Shown one piece after another: positions 9,208 through 17,917 of a stretch of DNA of 20,000 bases. The notes under the pieces were generated by a model. It was not told where the DNA came from. It searched no databases and worked only from the letters and a program-made list of their open reading frames with translations. Origin of the DNA: Halisarca cf. caerulea. Its lineage: Eukaryota; Porifera; Demospongiae; Chondrillida; Halisarcidae. Position 1 is the first letter of the stretch. Each line of letters starts with the position of its first letter. Position numbers and translations under genes: made by a program. Where the stretch lies: positions 945,001 through 965,000 of the forward strand of contig CAUJGJ010000242.1 of the NCBI GenBank assembly GCA_963170055.1. The letters run 5' to 3'.

Positions 9208-10461
9208 CTTTGACACTCAATACTGAAAATATCGGGATACTATTTTGTCTTCCACACTGGTGTCGCCGATCCTATCATCCATTTTATCTCTTGAATGATT
9301 ATGGGATTCTCCCCTCAAGATAAAATGGAGAATGAGTCTGGCTACGCGGGACTACGAAGTTCCCACTGCCCGCAACCGAGCTCGCAACTCAAAAATAGTG
9401 CTGTACGTACGTTAATTATGCATATGGCCATTTCAATTAGCAATACAATAATATTATCTAGTTTATATTCATGCAGAAAGAGTTCCGTCTTGTACACTGC
9501 AAAAAACTCAGTAACTTGAAAGTACTAATACCAGTGTACTGAGCATTCTCATTCACTCCCGCTGAGCTGTCCAATAGCTAATCACGTCTGTTGCCAAGTA
9601 TGCAGTTATATACTTTACATGCACCTCAGCCCACAACTCAGTACTGTATAGTGCATGGTCAGTGGCAGCAGATTGTGTAAATTTTAGGGGGGGGGGCAGT
9701 GTACAAATTAATGCACATAACAATTGAATGCATAATATCATTCTTTGATATTGATTGAGAGGGAGCATCATTTTTTGGTTAAATATTTACATATTGTATG
9801 ATATCACGGCAGACATGCATGCAGGAGGACTAGCTTAAGTCATAATTTGTGGTTCTATCTTAAAATTTGTGAACAATCGTACATTTTACTATTTTTGGAG
9901 GCATTTTTAGTATTTATTGTTGGATTATCCATTTTAAAGTCATAGTAATGCATAAGAATTTAGGGGGGAGCAGTGCCCCCTCAACTATATTTCAGAGGGC
10001 AGTTGCCCAAACCCTCTACAATCCATATAGCACCACACTCTAAACTGGATGTCATTTCAATTTAGTTGACGTATCATTGTTTAGTAGAATATCTAGTATT
10101 TTTCTGTAAATGTAGAAGCCTTATCAATCTGCATATTAACTGTCCATACTGAACAGTTTTGTGGTCCCAAAATGTTTGGTTTGACTAGTTTAAAGGACTC
10201 ACTGTGTTTTAAGATGTTGTCTCAGATTATACCGTGAGAATAAATTTAAATTTGAATATATAGCAATTACAGCTACATGAAAGTTGAATTATGTAGCATC
10301 ATATATCTCAAAGTCTCATTCAATGCCAAATTAAGGCTAGCTTATGTTACAGCTCTTCTATGTGAACTGAAGGGGTGTGGGAAAGTGTGTACATTCGCAT
10401 GTGCATCATGATATTTAGTCTAGTATGAACCCATCACCAATGAAGTTTTTGCCACACATAA
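9208..10461. other. Intergenic or intronic stretch, no supported gene
   Basis: It holds a CpG-richer patch at 9208-9400, an inverted repeat CCATTTTATC...TCAAGATAAAATGG at 9279-9328, and a phrase at about 9960-10020 (AGGGGGGAGCAGTGCCCCCTC) loosely like the dispersed repeats at 13216 and 19638. Open frames at 9295-9519 and 9553-9771 show no domain. Confidence 0.5.
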
Positions 10462-10886
10462 ACCATTATCGACAGAAATGCCAGACTTGACATCTGTACC
10501 ACAGGATTTTGGAGCTGTTCTCAGGATGTATTTTTCAATGTGAGGATTTTTATCCCAGCTAGCCCTCCTTCCAACAGCTTACGATCCTTGGCCTCACCAT
10601 ACAAGAAACAGGAAAATGAGAAAAATAGGCAGTACAGACAACATGTAATTGAATTGGAGAAAGGAGTCATCTTCACCACAACCGGAGGCATATGTCTCCT
10701 TTTAAAGGATGTAGTCATGGTACGATCTAAAAAACCTTGCCTCACTCATTGCTAACTATAGAACAAGCAGCATTACTCAACCGTCATGCATGAGGCGGAT
10801 TCGCTGCACTATTCAGTTTGCCCTCATTAGCATGTGATGCAATTATGTGTATCCGAGGAAGCAGATCCTCTCTCCATCACCCGTAA
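10462..10886 (+). pseudogene. Retroelement protein relic
   Basis: From 10462 to the stop near 10755 the frame reads NARLDICTTGFW, then VFFNVRIFIPASPPSNS, and later NRQYRQHVIELEKGVIFTTTGG. A second frame then gives GFAALFSLPSLACDAIMCIRG followed by SRSSLHHP (about 10797-10883). The order ARLD..GFW, FF-V-RIF-P.APSN, Y..RV.EVE.., TGG, then L..AIMCIRGSRSS is one I recognise from C-terminal parts of reverse-transcriptase ORFs widespread in marine invertebrates. A frameshift, internal stops and partly replaced residues show it is dead, and no catalytic RT motif remains. It lies antisense to the surrounding genes. Exact retroelement class is not determined. Confidence 0.6.
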
Positions 10887-11068
10887 CATCATCATATGCA
10901 GCAACCCCAGGCCTGATTCTACTTGCCAATAAAGAGAATGGAATCGTTAACTGTTAAACACCTGTCTGACCTTAGCATGTATATGACATTATATTTACCA
11001 TCATGATTACTTTCAAACAATTATGTAGTGTCTGAATATAATAATACTGTGATTATGATCATGCACCG

Positions 11069-11214
11069 TACACACTCAAATTTTCACAGAATGAAACTTT
11101 CACGGTTTTTGTGTACGTATGTGTACATGGGAGTCTACATGGAAGTGCCTTAGTGGGCCACCACAATAAATGCAGTGATCGGTGAAAGTTTCATCCTGCA
11201 AAAATTGGAACGTA
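11069..11214. mobile_element. Small inverted-repeat element (MITE-like)
   Basis: AATTTT(C/T)-CA-G-(A/G)ATGAAACTTTCAC appears at 11079-11103 and, inverted, at about 11182-11206, with similarity continuing out to TAC at each edge. The 146-base size with roughly 35-base imperfect terminal inverted repeats and no coding fits a non-autonomous DNA element. The target duplication is unclear, possibly TA. Confidence 0.6.
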
Positions 11215-11982
11215 TATGCAATATTAGCTTGCTGACAATACTGTATATTTATTGAAATATTGTGTAAATATGTTTCATGCTGTCTTCACACATTCTGCAT
11301 GTACAGGAATTATACGTATATAATATAATGCTGGTGGCATCACCATCTCCGCTCCCTATACATATATTTATATACAGGTACATCCTACTTGTAAAATTGA
11401 ACTATTTTTTATATATCAGTATGGCACCGGAGGCTGGGGTTGTATCAATCCATTTTATATCTACACAATGATTAAAATTGTAAATGATATAATACATACA
11501 TACGTATACCCGACGTCTATATATAATGGTATTACACATCACAATGACAAATATCATCATATATTATGTACGTAGCCTTCGGAAAGATGTACGTACTATT
11601 TGATAATTAAGAAAGATAATGCCATGTTATCCACTCATGCAACAATTAATACTATACTACGAGATAGAAGTGTATAGTCTCCCCCTAACACCTTCCACAA
11701 GGTTCCCAGGCTCCTAGGCCTAAACATGATAATTAATGCATGCTCTTTGAGAGAAGCACACGTGACCAGTTTTAATGCTGTGGGACATAGTCCAACACAA
11801 TGCATACAAGTTTAAAGACATGCAATACAAAGAAAAATTACATGCTACAGTACTATAGACAGTCACTATATATTATAGATAAACACAATATAATACTTTC
11901 CGAGTAACATAAGCTGTAGCTTATATGTACGTCTACATACTATATAACAGAACTACCAAGTTGACTGCCTATAACATAATAT
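11215..11982 (-). other. Region downstream of the Calx-beta exon
   Basis: AT-rich, no domain-bearing frame. If the TAG at 11983 is a true stop this is 3' UTR and intergenic DNA; an ATTAAA on the minus strand (11771-11776) about 210 bases past the stop is a possible poly(A) signal. If translation continues by splicing, it is intron. Confidence 0.45.
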
Positions 11983-12203
11983 CTACTCAAAGTCATTGTC
12001 CACAATGGAGACAGTGATTACATGAACACTGAAGACTACATTGCTGCCTGGATCAGGAGAATAAAGGGTGAGGTTGAAGGTTTCTGGTGGACCACTTTCA
12101 ACTACATCATCGTTGTTGATCTTGACAACTACAGTGGTTTTCTCAACCACCTCTTGCGTGTTGATGAAGTATAAATCTCTACTCTGAAGGGAGTAGTCTT
12201 CAA
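11983..12203 (-). CDS. Calx-beta domain, C-terminal half
   Basis: After acceptor ATTCTATAG the exon starts in phase 1 and completes the Calx-beta fold begun at 12972-13145. Visible signatures are EDYSLQSRDLYF (the usual D-Y-x-x-x-x-x-x-L-x-F), KTTVVVKINNDDVVES, PETFNLTLYSP and VITVSIVDNDFE. The acidic clusters NNDD and DND are the calcium-ligand positions of Calx-beta domains. The frame then meets TAG at 11983-11985. Either this is the true C-terminus, or a weak phase-2 donor GA|GTAGAT (after 11987) is used to splice on to an exon I cannot find. A protein ending exactly at the domain border, with no membrane anchor, would be secreted or matrix-bound. Confidence 0.85.
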
Positions 12204-12971
12204 CTATAGAATGAAGAAAATGGAAAAAGTACATAGTTTAAATTTTACAAGAAGGACATACACGGTAACGGTGAAACCGATCTAATAAGGAGACCATTGA
12301 GTTCAGGGACCACCATTAATAATTGTATGTTGCTAAGCACCAATGGCCAACCTTTCCTTTTTATGGAGGTGTCCATATTGCAGTGACATTATTATGTATA
12401 CGCATATAAGGAGTGTCCAATGGTATAGCTACATTTCAGAGGTGTCCTTTAATAGAGCCTTCACTACAATGTCATGTAATCACATGCACTATAAACCTCT
12501 ATGCAGTACACTATTAAGTTTATTGCTCAGTTGCTGGGTTTTAAGCTAACTAGTACTGCATGCATGTGTGATGCAGATTGATATGCCATCATAGATACTC
12601 TAACTTACGCAACCTATGATGCCATCACATAACCACATTCAATTCAGCTTAATATCACTTATAACTGTCATGACTTTATGTCAGCAAATACCAAATTTAA
12701 AAAATATTCGGATTATACTAAACAGGAGAATTGGGAGCCTATTAATCATAATATATTGCAAATGCAGTGGAACCTGTCTATTGCGGTCACTGTGTAATGC
12801 AGCAACCTGTCTATACCAGCCACTAATTCTTCTCCGAATTAGCAGTAATGTATGGTATTCTCCCTCATTAAAGCAGCCACCTGTCTATAACAGCCCAAAA
12901 AATTTGCCCCAATGGTGACCGCAATAGACAGGTTCCACTGTACAATAACAGAAATGTAATCTTTAAGTTAC
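12204..12971 (-). other. Intron splitting the Calx-beta domain
   Basis: A 768-base phase-1 intron with donor GTAACT. It contains the 176-base MITE at 12765-12940 and, at about 12270-12470, a more decayed unit whose edges (GGTGAAACCGATCTAATAAG and AGGTGTCCTTTAATAGAGCC) are imperfect inverted matches, perhaps another element. Confidence 0.7.
12765..12940. mobile_element. pogo-like MITE with perfect 26-base inverted ends
   Basis: The 176-base element begins CAGTGGAACCTGTCTATTGC and continues GGTCAC, and ends with the exact 26-base complement. TA follows the right end (12941-12942); the left flank is TG, probably a mutated TA. Inside, two more copies of an AACCTGTCTAT/ACCTGTCTAT phrase occur (about 12805 and 12880). 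The first 11 bases equal those of the Tigger relic at 1517, so the same transposase family may have moved both. Confidence 0.85.
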
Positions 12972-13145
12972 CTTTCAGGGCAGTCCCTGGCTCATCTATC
13001 ACTCTCAATATGAGAGGTCTCTCCATTGGTCCATATCTGTACACATCAATGTGAACCAGAGCGGTGTCTTCTGATACCATCTTAGACGACGACTTGAAAG
13101 TAGCAAATGTACTACTCCTCACAGAGGAGCAACCACTGCAGCAAT
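12972..13145 (-). CDS. Calx-beta domain, N-terminal half
   Basis: Acceptor TTGCATTGCAG and donor AAAG|GTAACT give 58 codons in phase 1-1. A Cys-rich start (DCCSGCSS) is followed by SSKMVSEDTALVHIDVYRYG and RPLILRVIDEPGTALKG, matching the first strands of Calx-beta (V-x-E-D-x...V-x-V-x-R) up to the break before the D-Y motif. Joined in phase with the exon at 12203 it gives one ordinary-length domain. It directly follows the last FN3 exon of the array. The CCSGC cluster might form a local disulfide knot; that is inference. Confidence 0.85.
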
Positions 13146-13535
13146 CTGCAATGCAACAGTAATAAGGGTTTATCATATAATGTGTATTGACATCTCATCT
13201 ATTGGCCTTACATACCCATTAGGGCATAATAGCCGGGAGGAACCAGTAGGACAGGTGGAGCAATGACTCAACCACTCCACTAGCCAAACCTCAAAATACC
13301 TAGTAAATTATAATTATTATCAGCTAGCCAGTCTAAGAGCATCATACTTATAACATCATCAATGGACTAGGTATAGGATTAATTATTGTAACCATACAAG
13401 CTGGGTTGAGAAGCCCCACCACTTTTGGATATCTTCCTCTGAGCCTGAATGATAGTGCAAATCGTATAAAGATAGCATGTACATTGCCCAGGCTATATAG
13501 AAAACATCATGCATATATAGCTTTGAAAATGCTTA

Positions 13536-13577
<42 letters not shown>

Positions 13578-13587
13578 AATTTCTTAC
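13146..13587 (-). other. Intron between the FN3 array and the Calx-beta exons
   Basis: 442 bases with donor GTAAGA. It begins with a TA tract (13542-13574) and contains a dispersed repeat at about 13216-13452 that is shared with 19638-19813. Confidence 0.7.
13216..13452. repeat. Dispersed repeat, copy 1
   Basis: Shares, in the same order, AGGAACCA, AGG(G/A)CA/CAGGT, CCAAACCTCAAAAT/TCAAACCTCAAAAT, TAACCATA, GGTTGAGA/AGTTGAGA and CCACCACTTT/CACCACCTTTC with 19638-19813. Class unknown. Confidence 0.55.
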
Positions 13588-13893
13588 ATCCATATGTTGG
13601 TGCTGTTCTTGTGAGACTTGGACCTCTTCCAATGCAGCTAGTAACAGCCCAAACCTCCACTTCATACCTAGTACCTGGTTTGAGTACAGGTGTAGTGTAC
13701 TGTCTCTGTGTAGCAGTCCTCCGTACAGTACTACTCCAACCACAGGGTGATCCACTAGATGGTCTCTCACGATATCTGAGTTGATAGGTAACAGGAGTTG
13801 GATAGTTGCTACCAGAAGGTGGTCCCCATGTTATGATCAGTCCAAATATGGTAGTGGATGGTCTCACTTGGAGGGAGGTTACTGGTCCTGGTA
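13588..13893 (-). CDS. FN3 exon 8 of the array (type A)
   Basis: 102 codons, phase 1-1, acceptor AATGTATAG (slightly altered from the AATGTAG of its sisters) and donor GAT|GTAAGA. FN3 marks: TTIFGLIITWGPPSG with the core Trp, TYQLRYRERPS (strand C), LKPGTRYEVEVWAVTS (strands E-F). An extra cysteine appears at SPCGW, where sisters have Gly, besides the type-A cysteine in VTSCIGRG. It is last in the array and joins the Calx-beta exons. The intron before it is enlarged by an insertion (about 13950-14345). Confidence 0.88.
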
Positions 13894-14396
13894 CTATACA
13901 TTGAGTAAGATCAAATATATTTTTATTACGAAAAAAAAATTGTTACATTTTTAGGGGCTGCCACAGGGAACCCCTATATGGTTTTCATTTGGACTTCTGG
14001 TGTGTAACGCTCGTCCGATATATATATATATATATTATATATATAGAATATATATAGTATAGTTATATATGTATTTAATATGGATTTGAACAAAAGTCTT
14101 ACAATAGAGAATTTATATAATAGAAATAGTCTAAGAGAAGTATGAATTTATACAGGAATGAGTTATTATAATAGGAATTGCTTTGAAAACAATTGATGAA
14201 TATGGCAATTGTTTTCAAAACAATCGTCCAGTTACAATAAACAGTATGTTCAATGAATGTTCAGCTGTGCACTTACACTCCAATGCTTTGCAAGTGATTC
14301 GAGTGCGTGGGGTGGCAGCCCCCACGAGATTTTAACTCGAATAATTTGTTCTAGAGTAAAATTGACACAGTGACTAGATATTTCTTTATTTCTTAC
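13894..14396 (-). other. Enlarged intron of the fourth unit, with insertion
   Basis: At 503 bases it is over three times its sister introns (about 146-150). The shared tail AAATTGACACAGTGACTA remains near 14359. The extra DNA carries GGGGCTGCCACAGGG (about 13954) and, inverted, GGGGCTGCCACCCC (about 14309-14325), a TA tract (14018-14045) and a 14-base perfect hairpin (14182-14195 with 14206-14219). An inserted element, now decayed, is likely. Confidence 0.6.
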
Positions 14397-14696
14397 ATCC
14401 ATATGTTGTTGCCATTGTTGTGACACTTTGCCCTCTTCCAATACTGGTAACAGCCCAAACCTCCACTTCATACCTGGTACCTGGTTTGCGTACAGGTGTA
14501 GTGTACTGTCTCTGTGTAGCAGTTCTCTGTACAGTACTACTCCAACCACCAGGTGGTCCATTAGATGGTCTCTCACGATATCTGAGTTGATAGGTAACAG
14601 GAGTTGGATAGTTGCTGCCAGAAAGTGGTCCCCATGTTATGTTCAGTCCACATTTGGTGGATGGTCTCACTTGGAGGGAGGTTCCTGAGCCTGGTA
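14397..14696 (-). CDS. FN3 exon 7 of the array (type B)
   Basis: 100 codons, phase 1-1, acceptor CCTCAATGTAG, donor GAT|GTAAGA. It differs from type A by STKCGLNITWGPLSG at strand B, adding a cysteine and an NIT sequon, and by the shorter VTSIGRGQSV turn, which lacks the type-A cysteine. It is almost identical to the exon at 15539-15838. Its last residues, TTMATTYG, depart from the TRTATTYG or TRTAPTYG of the sisters. Confidence 0.88.
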
Positions 14697-15085
14697 CTAC
14701 ATTGAGGAAAATCAAATAAGTCTTAGAATTGTTACTGTAACAGTTTCCTACAGCAAAATTGACACAATGACTATATACATAATTTTGGTGATTGTGCAAT
14801 GTCCTTCCTCAAGGAATCGGCACATCGTATTCATTTGAAGACTGCTGATCCCCAATCATTTCATCATTTATGTTAAACAATTAGTGTAACTATTCGAAGA
14901 TTTATCACTGTAGCAATCTAAGGCTCCGCTGTCATTTATCCTTTTAATAAATTTTAGTCATCTTTGGTTACACTGCCCTTAGGGCTGTTGTATTTTTTTT
15001 GCATGCATCCTAATGATTTGGTGGTTAAATATATAATATTATATATACATATATATATATATATAATAATATGATAATTTCTTAC
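14697..15085 (-). other. Inter-unit intron (third to fourth unit)
   Basis: 389 bases. It shares long stretches with 15839-16290, including TCCTTCCTCAAGGAATCGGC and GCATGCATCCTAATGATTTG, and has a TA tract at about 15040-15069 next to the donor. Confidence 0.75.
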
Positions 15086-15391
15086 ATCCATATGTTGTTG
15101 CTGTTCTTGTGAGACTTGGACCTCTTCCAATGCAGCTAGTAACAGCCCAAACCTCCACGTCATACCTAGTACCTGGTTTGAGTACAGGTGTAGTGTACTG
15201 TCTCTGTGTAGCAGTCCTCCGTACAGTACTACTCCAAACACCAGGTGATCCACTAGATGGTCTCTCGCGATATCTGAGTTGATAGGTAACAGGAGTTGGA
15301 TAGTTGCTACCAGAAGGTGGTCCCCATGTTATGAACAGTCCAAATATGGTAGTGGACGGTCTCACTTGAAGGGAGGTTACTGGGCCTGGCA
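15086..15391 (-). CDS. FN3 exon 6 of the array (type A)
   Basis: 102 codons, phase 1-1, acceptor CCTCAATGTAG, donor GAT|GTAAGA. Reads TTIFGLFITWGPPSG, YRERPSSGSPGVWSS and GTRYDVEVWAVTSCIGRG. Glu to Asp in RYDV and Gly to Val in PGVW distinguish it from neighbours; PGVW is shared with the exon at 17462, which hints at patchwork exchange between units rather than simple stepwise duplication. Confidence 0.88.
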
Positions 15392-15538
15392 CTACATTGA
15401 GGAAAATCACATCTATATAAGTTACATCTATTTAAAATTGTTATTAATGCAGTTTTCATTATGAGTGAATCCTGTGGTTTGTAGTATATAATGGTGAAAT
15501 TGACACAGTGACTATACATGTTATTTTTCATTTCTTAC

Positions 15539-15838
15539 ATCCATATGTTGGTGCTGTTCTTGTGACACTTTGACCTCTTCCAATACTGGATACGGCCCAA
15601 ACCTCCACTTCATACCTGGTACCTGGTTTGAGTACAGGTGTAGTGTACTGTCTCTGTGTAGCAGTCCTCTGTACAGTACTACTCCAACCACGAGGTGGTC
15701 CATTAGATGGTCTCTCCCGATATCTGAGCTGATAGGTAACAGGAGTTGGATAGTTGCTGCCAGAAAGTGGTCCCCATGTTATGTTCAGTCCACATTTGGT
15801 GGATGGTCTCACTTGGAGGGAGGTTCCTGAGCCTGGTA
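15539..15838 (-). CDS. FN3 exon 5 of the array (type B)
   Basis: 100 codons, phase 1-1, same splice signals as its sisters. Contains STKCGLNITWGPLSG, ERPSNGPPRGWSS and VEVWAVSSIGRG. It is the closest relative of the exon at 14397-14696, with which it shares the 300-base length, the added strand-B cysteine and flanking intron sequence for several hundred bases. This pair is probably the youngest duplication in the array. Confidence 0.88.
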
Positions 15839-16180
15839 CTACATTGAGGAAAATCAAATAAGTCTTAGAATTGTTACTGTAACAGTTTCCTACAGCAAAA
15901 TTGACACAGTGACTATAATATATATACATAATTTTGGTGATTGTGCAATGTCCTTCCTCAAGGAATCGGCACATCATATTCATTTGAAGACTGCTGATCC
16001 CCATCATTTCATCATTTATGTCAAACAATTAGTGTAACTATTCGAAGATTTAACACTGTAGCAATCTTAGGCTCCGCTGTCATTATTCCTTTTATTAAAT
16101 TTTAGTCACCTTTGGTTACACTGCCCTTAGGGCTGTTGTATTTTTTGCATGCATCCTAATGATTTGGTGGTTTAAATATA

Positions 16181-16253
<73 letters not shown>

Positions 16254-16290
16254 TGTATATATATATATATATAATATGATAATTTCTTAC
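15839..16290 (-). other. Inter-unit intron (second to third unit)
   Basis: 452 bases, near-copy of 14697-15085 but with a much longer TA tract (about 16187-16277) directly after the donor of the type-A exon. Confidence 0.75.
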
Positions 16291-16596
16291 ATCCATATGT
16301 TGGTGCTGTTCTTGTGAGACTTGGACCTCTTCTAATGCAGCCAGTAACAGCCCAAACCTCCACTTCATACCTAGTACCTGGTTTGAGTACAGGTGTAGTG
16401 TACTGTTTCTGTGTAGCAGTCCTCTGTACAGTACTACTCCAACCACCAGGTGGTCCACTAGACGGTCTCTCGCAATATCCGAGTTGATAGGTAACAGGAG
16501 TTGGATAGTTGCTATCAGAAGGTGGTCCCCATGTTATGAACAGTCCAAATATGGTAGTGGACGGTCTTACTTGGAGGGAGGTTACTGGGCCTGGCA
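16291..16596 (-). CDS. FN3 exon 4 of the array (type A)
   Basis: 102 codons, phase 1-1. Distinctive changes are PPSDSNYP (Gly to Asp), YQLGYCERPS (two changes in strand C, adding a cysteine), TQKQYTT and VTGCIRRG. It is the most diverged type-A copy but has kept the frame, the Trp and the LKPGTRYEVEVWAV core, so it still looks functional. Confidence 0.87.
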
Positions 16597-16742
16597 CTAC
16601 ATTGAGGAAAATCACATCTTTATAAGTTACATCTATTTAGAATTGTTATTAATGCAGTTTTCATTATGAGTGAATCCTGTGGTTTGTAGTATCTATGGTG
16701 AAATTGACACAGTGACTATATATGTTATTTTTCATGTCTTAC
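16597..16742 (-). other. Short intra-unit intron (second unit)
   Basis: 146 bases, near-identical to 15392-15538 and 17768-17917; carries GAATCCTGTGGTTTGTAGTA and GAAATTGACACAGTGACTAT. No element inserted. Confidence 0.7.
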
Positions 16743-17048
16743 ATTTGTATGTAGTTGCTGTTCTTGTGACACTTTGTCCTCTTCCAATGCTAGTAACAGC
16801 CCAAACCTCCACTTCATACCTAGTACCTGGTCTCAGTACAGGTGTAGTGTACTGTCTCTGTGTAGCAGTCCTCTGTACAGTACTACTCCAACCACCAGGT
16901 GCTCCACTAGATAGTCTCTCACGATATCTGAGTTGATAGGTAACAGGAGTTGGATAGTTGCTACCAGAAGGTGGTCCCCATGTTATGATCAGTCCAAATG
17001 TTGGGGTGCAGATTGGTCTTACTTGGAGAAATGTTATGAGTCCTGGTA
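16743..17048 (-). CDS. FN3 exon 3 of the array (type B')
   Basis: 102 codons, phase 1-1, with a different acceptor context (TTTTCTTTCAG) from the CCTCAATGTAG copies. Reads GLITFLQVRPICTPTFGLII, then TWGPPSG, ERLSSGAPGGWSS, LRPGTRYEVEVWAVTSIGRG. The RPICTPTFG insert, two residues longer than in the STKCG copies, is shared only with the exon at 17918-18223. The exon therefore belongs to an older B' version that the two downstream units lost or replaced. Confidence 0.88.
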
Positions 17049-17248
17049 CTGAAAGAAAACACAACTGTTACAATTAAGGTGGCGGGTTGGTTCACCCACG
17101 CAATTTTTCGAAGATTTAACACTGTAGCAATCTTAGGCTCCGCTGTCATTATTCCTTTTATTAAATTTTAGTCACCTTTGGTTACACTGCCCTTAGGGCT
17201 GTTGTATTTTTTTTGCATGCATCCTAATGATTTGGTGGTTTAAATATA

Positions 17249-17316
<68 letters not shown>

Positions 17317-17338
17317 ATATATATATAATATATATATA

Positions 17339-17395
<57 letters not shown>

Positions 17396-17461
17396 ATATA
17401 TAATATATATACATGTATATATATAATAATAATAATTATGATGATGATGATAATTTCTTAC
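17049..17461 (-). other. Inter-unit intron (first to second unit)
   Basis: 413 bases. The half next to the type-A donor matches the other inter-unit introns (GGCTCCGCTGTCATTATTCC, GCATGCATCCTAATGATTTG), but the half near the B' exon does not: it lacks the AAGGAATCGGC stretch and reads GGTGGCGGGTTGGTTCACCC instead. A very long interrupted TA tract occupies about 17241-17427. Confidence 0.75.
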
Positions 17462-17767
17462 ATCCATATGTTGGTGCTGTTCTTGTGACACTTGGCCCTC
17501 TTCCAATGCAGCCAGTAACAGCCCAAACCTCCACTTCATACCTAGTACCTGGTTTGCGTACAGGTGTAGTGTACTGTCTCTGTGTAGCAATCCTCTGTAC
17601 AGTACTACTCCAAACACCAGGTGATCCACTAGATGGTCTCTCGCGATATCTGAGTTGATAGGTAACAGGAGTTGGATAGTTGCTACCAGGAGGTGGTCCC
17701 CATGTTATGATCAGTCCAAATATGGTAGTGGACGGTCTCACTTGGAAGGAGGTTACTAGGCCTGGCA
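17462..17767 (-). CDS. FN3 exon 2 of the array (type A)
   Basis: 102 codons, phase 1-1, acceptor CCTCAATGTAG, donor GAT|GTAAGA. Distinguished by GLVTSFQVRP, WGPPPGSNYP, VQRIATQ, VRKPGTRYEVEVWAVTGCIGRG. The VRKPG variant recurs only in the type-B exon at 14397, again suggesting exchange between copies. The TA tract begins about 35 bases past its donor. Confidence 0.87.
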
Positions 17768-17917
17768 CTACATTGAGGATAATCACATCTTTACAAGTTA
17801 CATCTATTTAGAATTGTTATTAATATGCAGTTTTTATCATGAGTGAATCCTGTGGTTTGTAGTATCTATGGTGAAATTGACACAGTGACTATATATTATG
17901 TTATTTTCATTTCTTAC

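Noticed and set aside
10521..10745. 74-codon minus-strand frame
   Set aside because: Antisense of the retroelement relic, whose plus-strand reading has recognisable motifs.
13507..13770. Second-frame ORFs overlapping the FN3 exons (also at 14250, 14954, 15521, 16186, 17384)
   Set aside because: They recur because the exons are repeats; the FN3 frame has the domain core and correct splice phases.
17193..17414. Ile-Tyr repeat frame
   Set aside because: TA microsatellite translation inside an intron.
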